DNA from: JALCLA01 sp965653565
Lineage (GTDB): Bacteria; Pseudomonadota; Gammaproteobacteria; Xanthomonadales; Xanthomonadaceae
Reading direction: 5' to 3'
Length of the DNA: 14,094 bases
NCBI GenBank assembly: GCA_965653565.1
Contig: CBFHAI010000084.1
Span: forward strand, 1 to 14,094
A program made the position numbers and the translations under genes. Below the pieces are notes generated by a model. The model worked only from the letters and a program-made list of their open reading frames with translations. It was not told the DNA's origin and ran no database searches. Position 1 is the first letter of the stretch. Every line of letters starts with the position of its first letter. Below are positions 7,351-12,625 of this stretch, piece after piece.

Positions 7351-7419
7351 ATGCAATTCGCGTCTGTTAGTCCGAGCAGCATGGCATCACGGCTTCCGAC
7401 GATGGAGGCCACGTCATGA
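7351..7419 (+). CDS. Possible 22-codon leader peptide
   Basis: A short frame begins ATG CAA TTC and ends at a TGA (7417-7419) that overlaps the ATG of the following surface protein (7416-7418) in the four bases ATGA. It has its own strong ribosome-binding sequence, AGGGGGAG at 7339-7346, four bases before its ATG, stronger than the one of the main gene. The peptide is Ser-rich (MQFASVSPSSMASR at its start) with no signal or membrane segment. The overlap would allow translational coupling. It resembles no known family, and chance is a real alternative because 22 open codons are not rare at this GC content. Confidence 0.3.
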   Translation: MQFASVSPSSMASRLPTMEATS

Positions 7420-9626
7420 GAAAGACTTTCCTCGGCTTCATCGCGGGCATCATGTTGACGGGTTTGTCGGGCTCGGCCCTGGCCCAGGCCTTCACCGAAA
7501 ACTTCGACAACATCACCCTGCTCGCGGGCAATGGCTGGTTCATCCAGAACAACAGTGCGCCGCTGGGCGCAAATACCTGGTTCCAGGGAACGCCCACCAC
7601 CGCTACACCGACTCCCGGCCCGTTCAACGCGTTCAACGGGGCGGACAACGCCTACATCGGCGTCAATTACGCCAGCACGGCGGGCGGCACGGGCACCATC
7701 AGCAACTGGTTGGTAGTGCCGAACAGAACGCTTCGCAACGGCGACGTGTTTCGGTTCTACACCCGCAAGCCAACGATCGGTGCCGGGCAAACCGATTATC
7801 CCGATCGCCTCGAAGTGCGCCTGAGCACGAACGGGGCGAGTACGAACGTGGGTGTGACCGCCACCACCGTGGGCGACTTCACCACACTGCTGATGTCGAT
7901 CAATCCCACGCTGGTGACCAACGTCTATCCGCAGACGTGGACGCTATTCACCATCACGATCTCCGGGCTCCCGGCGCCCACCTCGGGCCGGTTGGCGTTC
8001 CGTTATTTCGTGACCAGTGCCGGGCCGAGCGGAACCAATTCCGACTACATCGGCATCGACAATGCGGTGTACACGCCCTACGTCTGCCCCACATTCACGA
8101 TGACAGCGGGTCCGCTGGCCGGTGGAACCTTCGGCCAGCCGTATGGCGTGACCCTGTCGCAGACCGGCGCGCTCGGCGCGCCCAACTACGCGATGACGGC
8201 AGGGGCCTTGCCTCCCGGCCTGACGCTCTCCGCCTCCGGCACGATTTCCGGCACCGCCACGGCCACCGGCACCTACAATTTCACCGTCACGGTCAATGAT
8301 GCGAGCGGCTGTAGCGGCTCGCAGTCCTACTCCATCACGATCCTGCCGGGTGCGCCCGGCGCGCCCGAGAACGTCGACGCCAGCGCCGGCGACGCGCAGG
8401 TGGACGTGACCTGGGATGCGCCCGCCAGCGATGGCGGCGCCGCGATCACCGGCTACACCGCCACCTGCACCGATGGCGCCAACAGCGTCAGCGGCAGCGC
8501 CTTAGAGCCGCCGATCACCTTCGCCGGCCTCACCAACGGCACGCCCTACACCTGCACGGTGACGGCGACCAACAGCAGCGGCACCGGGCCCGCCTCGGCC
8601 CCCAGCAGCAGCGTCACGCCGATGGGCAACCAGACCATCACCTTCGACGCGCAAGCCGGGCAGACCTACAGCCCGGGCGGCAGCTTCGCCATCGATCCGC
8701 AGGCGAGCGCAAGCTCCGGTCTCGCCGTGGCTTACGATTCGTCGACCACGCCGGTCTGCACAGTGAGCGGAACGACGGTATCGATCGTCGCCGCCGGCAC
8801 CTGCACCCTCACCGCCGATCAAGCCGGCGATGTGGCCTGGAATGCCGCACCGCAAGCCACGCAATCGCTCGTCATCGCGCAGGCCGGCCAATCGCTGACC
8901 TTCCCGGCGCAAACCGTCGCGAGCCATTGGATCGACCCCGGCAGCACCTTCGACATCGCACCGCTGGCCAGCAGCGCCGAGCCCAATTCCGGCGAGCCCA
9001 TCGTCTATTCCTCGCTCGATACCGGCGTATGCACGGTGAGCGGCACGACGGTGACGATGGTGGCCGCCGGCGCATGCCAGATCGCCGCCAACCAGGCCGG
9101 CAACGACAACTACACGGCAGCGGCGCAAGTCGTGTCGCAGGTGACGCTGGCAACGCCGACCGAGGCCGATCTGCGCATCGAAAAATCCGTCGAAAGCCCG
9201 ACGGCGCGGATCGGCGACACCGTGGTCTACTCGATCGTCATCGGCAACGACGGCCCGGCCGACGCGACCGATGTGCGCGTGCTCGATACACCACCGGCAC
9301 GACTGGATATCGCCACCGTCGTGTGGGAATGCATCGAAGCCACCGGCACCACGTGCCCGGTGCCCAACTCGGATACCGGCGCCCTCGACGTCACGCTTCC
9401 GTCGCTGCCGGCAGGCGCCACGATGCGATTCGAACTGCTCGGCATGGTGATCCCGGCGGCCGACCCCGAAGACGACTTCACGAGCTTCGACAACACTGCC
9501 AGCATCGCCTTGCCGCTTGCCTCGGGCTTGACCGACCCGCCCGCCAACAACGAAAGCACAGTGGGCGTGCTGGTGCTGCCCGAAGCCGTCTTCGCCGATG
9601 GTTTCGAAACACCGCCGCAGCCTTAG
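7416..9626 (+). CDS. Secreted multidomain Ig-like/DUF11 surface protein
   Basis: This 736-residue exported protein has no catalytic motif and probably serves adhesion or as a surface structure. A signal peptide (1-23) ends ALA|QA. Residues about 26-222 look like the choice-of-anchor J/cleaved-adhesin type beta domain (FTENFDN ... YIGIDNAVY). Next come a putative Ig domain (224-310, LPPGLTLSASGTISGTAT), a fibronectin type III domain (314-402), and two related repeats of about 85 residues (405-489, 491-582) sharing VCTVSGTTV and VAAG. A DUF11 domain (583-720, NDGPADATDVRVLDTPP) and a C-terminal VFADGFETPPQP end it. GGAGG at 7404-7408 supports the start. The domain calls are from pattern recognition. 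It stands alone, with its own terminator. Confidence 0.9.
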   Translation: MRKTFLGFIAGIMLTGLSGSALAQAFTENFDNITLLAGNGWFIQNNSAPLGANTWFQGTPTTATPTPGPFNAFNGADNAYIGVNYASTAGGTGTISNWLVVPNRTLRNGDVFRFYTRKPTIGAGQTDYPDRLEVRLSTNGASTNVGVTATTVGDFTTLLMSINPTLVTNVYPQTWTLFTITISGLPAPTSGRLAFRYFVTSAGPSGTNSDYIGIDNAVYTPYVCPTFTMTAGPLAGGTFGQPYGVTLSQTGALGAPNYAMTAGALPPGLTLSASGTISGTATATGTYNFTVTVNDASGCSGSQSYSITILPGAPGAPENVDASAGDAQVDVTWDAPASDGGAAITGYTATCTDGANSVSGSALEPPITFAGLTNGTPYTCTVTATNSSGTGPASAPSSSVTPMGNQTITFDAQAGQTYSPGGSFAIDPQASASSGLAVAYDSSTTPVCTVSGTTVSIVAAGTCTLTADQAGDVAWNAAPQATQSLVIAQAGQSLTFPAQTVASHWIDPGSTFDIAPLASSAEPNSGEPIVYSSLDTGVCTVSGTTVTMVAAGACQIAANQAGNDNYTAAAQVVSQVTLATPTEADLRIEKSVESPTARIGDTVVYSIVIGNDGPADATDVRVLDTPPARLDIATVVWECIEATGTTCPVPNSDTGALDVTLPSLPAGATMRFELLGMVIPAADPEDDFTSFDNTASIALPLASGLTDPPANNESTVGVLVLPEAVFADGFETPPQP

Positions 9627-9637
9627 CAACCACTTAT

Positions 9638-9661
9638 CGAGCCGATCGGAAGATCGGCTCG
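9638..9661. repeat. 10-bp hairpin after the surface gene
   Basis: CGAGCCGATC (9638-9647) pairs exactly with GATCGGCTCG (9652-9661) around a GGAA loop, 11 nt past the stop codon. It has no T-run of its own and lies directly upstream of a second hairpin that does, so the two probably act together in 3'-end formation. Confidence 0.6.
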
Positions 9662-9673
9662 AAGTGCGTAACC

Positions 9674-9708
9674 GCGAAGCCGACACAGCGATGTCGGCTT
9701 CGCTTTTT
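9674..9708 (+). terminator. Strong intrinsic terminator of the surface-protein gene
   Basis: A perfect 12-bp stem, GCGAAGCCGACA (9674-9685) with TGTCGGCTTCGC (9692-9703), has a 6-nt loop and is followed by TTTTT (9704-9708). It isolates the surface-protein gene from the ankyrin gene that follows. Confidence 0.92.
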
Positions 9709-9846
9709 GTGGTGATCGATTTCAAGCTACGCGAAAGATTCGAAAGTCCGGCATTTGCAGCGCACTTTCACGTTGGTTCTTTGCAGCGATGGGCGAAACG
9801 CCGAAAAGCCGCTCCGAATTAACCTCAACACGCAGCAAACAAATCG

Positions 9847-10398
9847 ATGAGCACGAAAACCGACGCGGAACTCCTGCGCGCCATTGAACGCGGCGACGCC
9901 GCGCGCGCGGAAAAACTGCTCAAGAGTGGTTCGACACCGACGGCCGACATGCTGCGGCTGTCCGTCCGCGACCGATCCGGAAAGCTTTGCGCTCTCCTGA
10001 TCGCCGCAGGCGCGGACCCCAACCCCAGCGGCCTTCCCTCGGATTCGCCGCTGATGCGAGCCATAGACCAAGACAACGCCAAAGCCGTCCGCACGCTACT
10101 GATCGCCGGCGCCGACCCAGGGCCCTACACCTACCGAAACAACACCTACGTCAGCGCACTGACCGAAGCCGTGCACCGCGGCCGACCGGAGATAGCGACG
10201 GAACTGCTGTCCACGCACTCGCATATCGACGCCCTTCTGGAACTTGGTTTGACGCCGCTCATGCTGGCGGCCCGGGAAGGTCACGATGCGGTGATGTCGC
10301 TGCTGTTGGCCGCCGGTGCAGATCCCAGTGTGAAAGATGCTGCGGGACTGAGTGCAAGCGACTATCTGAAAGGTCGTGACTACGACGCAGGCGCGTGA
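9847..10398 (+). CDS. Ankyrin-repeat protein
   Basis: This 183-residue protein is built almost wholly of about five ankyrin repeats, starting near residues 6, 38, 70, 106 and 138. The clearest are SPLMRAIDQDNAKAVRTLLI with AGADP, and LTPLMLAAREGHDAVMSLLL with AAGADP. There is no signal peptide or membrane segment, so it is likely cytoplasmic. Ankyrin repeats bind protein partners; the partner here is unknown. No clear Shine-Dalgarno precedes the ATG. It is isolated by a strong terminator upstream and by 522 bp of non-coding sequence before the convergent minus-strand genes. In proteobacteria such small proteins often sit near secreted or stress enzymes, but no functional link to its neighbours is visible. 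Confidence 0.88.
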   Translation: MSTKTDAELLRAIERGDAARAEKLLKSGSTPTADMLRLSVRDRSGKLCALLIAAGADPNPSGLPSDSPLMRAIDQDNAKAVRTLLIAGADPGPYTYRNNTYVSALTEAVHRGRPEIATELLSTHSHIDALLELGLTPLMLAAREGHDAVMSLLLAAGADPSVKDAAGLSASDYLKGRDYDAGA

Positions 10399-10549
10399 CC
10401 AAGCCGGCATCTGCAAGGCCAGCGTGTCATTCGCTTCACGCGAGAAAGCTCCGGCTAGGCCATCATTTCGCAATCAAGCTGTGCCGTCCAAGAGAAATAC
10501 ACTTCCGCGTTTACTTCAACAGAAATTTCTTCTAGGTGAGCCGGACATA

Positions 10550-10579
10550 CTGAGCGCGCAAGTACGGGAAAGCGCTCAG
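10550..10579. repeat. 8-bp inverted repeat in the convergent gap
   Basis: CTGAGCGC (10550-10557) pairs exactly with GCGCTCAG (10572-10579) across 14 nt. Neither side has a T-run. It could be a weak Rho-independent or bidirectional end for the ankyrin transcript. Confidence 0.4.
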
Positions 10580-10639
10580 CGCACGAGGCGGTGTGGGTTG
10601 CGATGCATCAATATTTCCGTGAACAGATCGCGCGCAGTC

Positions 10640-10830
10640 GCCCGTGGCTTCAACGTGGCAAACGACAACGCCGGCACGACGGTGTTGCTGGAAGCCACCG
10701 GGTACGAAGTGCTTGAAGTCGCGAACGCGGAAAGTTCCACCGCCGCGCCGGTGTTTCCCGTTCCCGCAGGCGGACCTGACAGGTTTCCTGCTGCCCGACA
10801 GCCAGCACCGGGTAATTCCAGGAAAAGTTG
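10640..10830 (+). pseudogene. Possible response-regulator receiver remnant
   Basis: The + frame at about 10650-10738 reads NDNAGTTVLLEATGYEVLEV then ANAES, which resembles the start of a CheY-like receiver domain (DDN acidic pocket, then helix 1 and strand 2). About 40 nt later, in a different frame, ADLTGFLLPDS resembles the region of the phosphoacceptor loop (D..LPD). If real, this is a frameshifted, truncated fragment lacking its first strand, the rest of the domain and any start. The similarity is short and was judged by eye, so chance is possible. Confidence 0.3.
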
Positions 10831-10920
10831 GACTGCGGCGGATTGAAATCGAGCGACTCGATCACGCAGCCGGGTGTTCAGACCCGACACCGCCGATGCG
10901 ACCGATGCGGAGACAGCGGC

Positions 10921-11697
10921 CTACAACTCGTAGCGAGATAGAACAACCGTGCGGGAGAAACTGCCAATCGAGTAGACGAACTGCAGGTGCGCGCGATCGA
11001 TGAAGGTCAACATGGCTTCGCCGACCTTTTCCGTCGCGGTGTCGTTCGGATCGTAAGATTCCTCGAAGTCGCTGCCACGCGTCTTGACTACGTCGAGCCG
11101 GTATCCGGTGCGCTCGTCGTCCGTCCAGTCGAGCGGCGCGAGCAGAAACCAGGTGGGCTCACCGGATTCCCCGTACAAATAGACGCCTCCGCCGATCGTC
11201 AGCGAGTCGGAACCCTGTTGCAGCACGAGCGATGTGCCAGGTTCGTCGGGGTCGTACCAAAGGCCCGAATAGTCGTCGGGATTGGGGGCGCGAATGTTGC
11301 CCTGTGGCGAAAACGTGCCGGCAGGCAAACCGACTTCGAAACTCACTTGACCTTCACCGGCGACATCCGGGTTCTCGCTTGAACTCACGTCTATCGTGTA
11401 ATCGCCGAGCGGCAAGCGGCCGACGTAGAAGGTGAAATCTACCGGACTGCCCTCGGGCGGCACGGCGATCGGTCCCGACATTGCCAGCACGCGCAATCCG
11501 CCCCCTGGCAAGGATAGGACATAAGACATCGCCTGCTTGAAGGTCGCGTGGTTGAGACCGCCGCTCGCTTGGACCCGCACGTAGACAGGCTCGTTGCGAA
11601 CGGGTTCCGTGGGGATGATGGTGATCGTAGCTGCTGCGAAAGCGATGTTCGACAAGCACATCGCGCCAAAACAAGTTGAGAGGAATGTCATTCTCAT
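10921..11697 (-). CDS. Exported GLWYDP-domain protein, paralog 1
   Basis: The function is unknown. The 258-residue product has a signal peptide ending near AFA|AA (residues 19-21), and its mature part has no cysteine. The N-terminal half is beta-rich (PVRNEPVYVRVQASGG, GRLPLGDYTIDV). The C-terminal half begins GLWYDPDEPGTSLVLQQG and continues with GGGVYLYGESGEPTWFLLAP and a Y...D...T...F pattern. It ends with YSIGSFSRTVVLSRYEL. This pattern recalls a domain common in Lysobacterales secreted proteins, written GLWWNP...GW...W (recalled). The start is set at 11697, not the upstream ATG at 11841, because AAAGG (11705-11709) sits 7 nt before it and a signal peptide begins there. It is a clear paralog of the gene just upstream. 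Confidence 0.8.
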   Translation of the reverse strand: MRMTFLSTCFGAMCLSNIAFAAATITIIPTEPVRNEPVYVRVQASGGLNHATFKQAMSYVLSLPGGGLRVLAMSGPIAVPPEGSPVDFTFYVGRLPLGDYTIDVSSSENPDVAGEGQVSFEVGLPAGTFSPQGNIRAPNPDDYSGLWYDPDEPGTSLVLQQGSDSLTIGGGVYLYGESGEPTWFLLAPLDWTDDERTGYRLDVVKTRGSDFEESYDPNDTATEKVGEAMLTFIDRAHLQFVYSIGSFSRTVVLSRYEL

Positions 11698-11841
11698 CGG
11701 CGAGCCTTTAATTGATGTCGGCGCTGCGAGCGCCGTGGCGGTGCATCGTGAGGGCGGGTAAGGCATCGACCGGCGCGCCGATGTCTTCGCGGTGCGCCGG
11801 AGGATGCGAACCTTTTCATCGCCGTTTCGGAGAAGACGCAA
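11698..11841 (-). other. Gap between the two paralogs with palindromes
   Basis: This 144-nt spacer contains GGCGCT-GCG-AGCGCC (11720-11734) and CCGGCGC (11770-11776) pairing with GCGCCGG (11794-11800). There is no T-run on the minus strand, so readthrough from the upstream paralog seems possible. No convincing promoter was recognised. The frame of paralog 1 is open across the spacer, but its codons there look non-coding. Confidence 0.4.
11705..11709 (-). promoter_or_regulatory. Ribosome binding site fixing the start of paralog 1
   Basis: On the minus strand AAAGG lies 7 nt before ATG at 11697. Nothing comparable precedes the farther upstream ATG at 11841, and only the 11697 start puts a signal peptide at the N-terminus. 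Confidence 0.65.
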
Positions 11842-12615
11842 TCAGAGCTCGAAGCGCTTCAAAATTACCGTGCGGTTGAAAGGCCCGATGGAATACTCGA
11901 ATTCAATCTCGTTGCGGCTGCGAATTTCGAACCTTCCTTCTCCGACTTTTTGCACCGATGTGTCGGCCGGGTCGTGCTGCGCGGTGAATGCCGTTCCCGT
12001 CGTTTGGAAAAGATCGAACCGGTAGGCAAAGCGTTCTGCGGTTTCCCAATCGCCCGGAGCGAGGAGGAACCAAGTCGGCTGATTCGACGCGGTGTAAAGA
12101 TAAATTCCGCCGCCTACCCTCAGGCTGTTTGCGCCTTGTTGCAGCACGAGCGATGTGCCCGGCTGGCTCGGGTCGTACCAAAGGCCCGACACGTCATCTT
12201 GACTGATCGAACGCGGACCGTCGGAGGTATATCGCCCGTCCGGTGTGGTGACTTCGAACGTCATTGCACCGACACTGACGTCTTCTTCGTCCTCGCTGAA
12301 ACCGAGATCGATCGTATAGAAACCCACTGGCAGGCGGCCGAGATAGAACGTGTAGTCGACCGGGTCGCCCTCTGGAGGCGTCCCGAGGATGCCCGACTCG
12401 GCCACGATCCGAAAACCTCCGCTTGGCAACGAGGTGATGTACGAGCGGTCCTTCTTGAACATGACGTCGTTGAATGCACCATCCGCTTGTACGTGGATGT
12501 AAACCGCTTCGTTATGAACAGGATGCGGAGGCACCACCGTCAGCGTCGCTGCGGCGAGAGAAACGTTGCAAGCGGCGATTGCGGCTATGAGTACGCTGAT
12601 CCGAAGAGTTTTCAT
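11842..12615 (-). CDS. Exported GLWYDP-domain protein, paralog 2
   Basis: The function is unknown. The 257-residue product has a signal peptide whose likely cleavage is SLA|AA (residue 21), aligned with that of paralog 1. IAAC at 13-16 also fits a lipobox, so a lipoprotein is an alternative. The mature chain follows paralog 1 throughout: PVHNEAVYIHVQADG, GRLPVGFYTIDL, GLWYDPSQPGTSLVLQQG, PTWFLLAP and YSIGPFNRTVILKRFEL. By hand count about 65 of roughly 114 residues match from GLWYDP onward, and exact stretches over 20 bp remain in the DNA. AAGGA (12625-12621) is 5 nt before the ATG. The stop of the S8 protease gene lies 8 nt upstream, so the two are almost surely co-transcribed. Confidence 0.82.
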   Translation of the reverse strand: MKTLRISVLIAAIAACNVSLAAATLTVVPPHPVHNEAVYIHVQADGAFNDVMFKKDRSYITSLPSGGFRIVAESGILGTPPEGDPVDYTFYLGRLPVGFYTIDLGFSEDEEDVSVGAMTFEVTTPDGRYTSDGPRSISQDDVSGLWYDPSQPGTSLVLQQGANSLRVGGGIYLYTASNQPTWFLLAPGDWETAERFAYRFDLFQTTGTAFTAQHDPADTSVQKVGEGRFEIRSRNEIEFEYSIGPFNRTVILKRFEL

Positions 12616-12618
12616 ATT

Positions 12619-12625
12619 CTTCCTT
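12619..12625 (-). promoter_or_regulatory. Ribosome binding site of paralog 2, overlapping the protease stop
   Basis: AAGGAAG on the minus strand precedes ATG at 12615 and shares bases with the TAA stop (12626-12624) of the protease gene. This arrangement typifies translationally coupled genes and rules out the upstream ATG at 12744, which lies inside the protease. Confidence 0.75.

Larger units (their letters stand above)
10399..10920. other. 522-bp region without an intact gene
   Basis: No frame here looks like a complete protein. A + frame spans 10376-10846, but its first two thirds have no recognisable character and it overlaps the end of the ankyrin gene. Features seen are a perfect 8-bp stem with a 14-nt loop at 10550-10579 and a possible receiver-domain remnant at about 10640-10830. 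The region separates convergent genes, yet no classical terminator for the minus-strand operon is visible. Confidence 0.5.

Noticed and set aside
7277..8299. 340-codon + frame overlapping the surface protein start
   Set aside because: It is out of frame with a gene that has a signal peptide and clear domains; its sequence is Arg/His-rich and unlike any family.
8502..9725. 407-codon minus-strand frame across the surface protein
   Set aside because: It is antisense to the repeats of the surface protein, and its GGG/RR-rich composition is a by-product of those repeats.
9661..9846. Small + frame (9598-9822) after the surface protein
   Set aside because: It passes through the strong terminator hairpins, and its sequence is explained by them and by intergenic DNA.
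10376..10846. 156-codon + frame after the ankyrin gene
   Set aside because: It starts inside the ankyrin gene, has no ribosome site and mostly featureless sequence; only its middle hints at a receiver fragment, reported as such.
11698..11841. N-terminal extension of paralog 1 to the ATG at 11841
   Set aside because: It would bury the signal peptide behind 48 Arg-rich residues; the ribosome site at 11705-11709 supports 11697.
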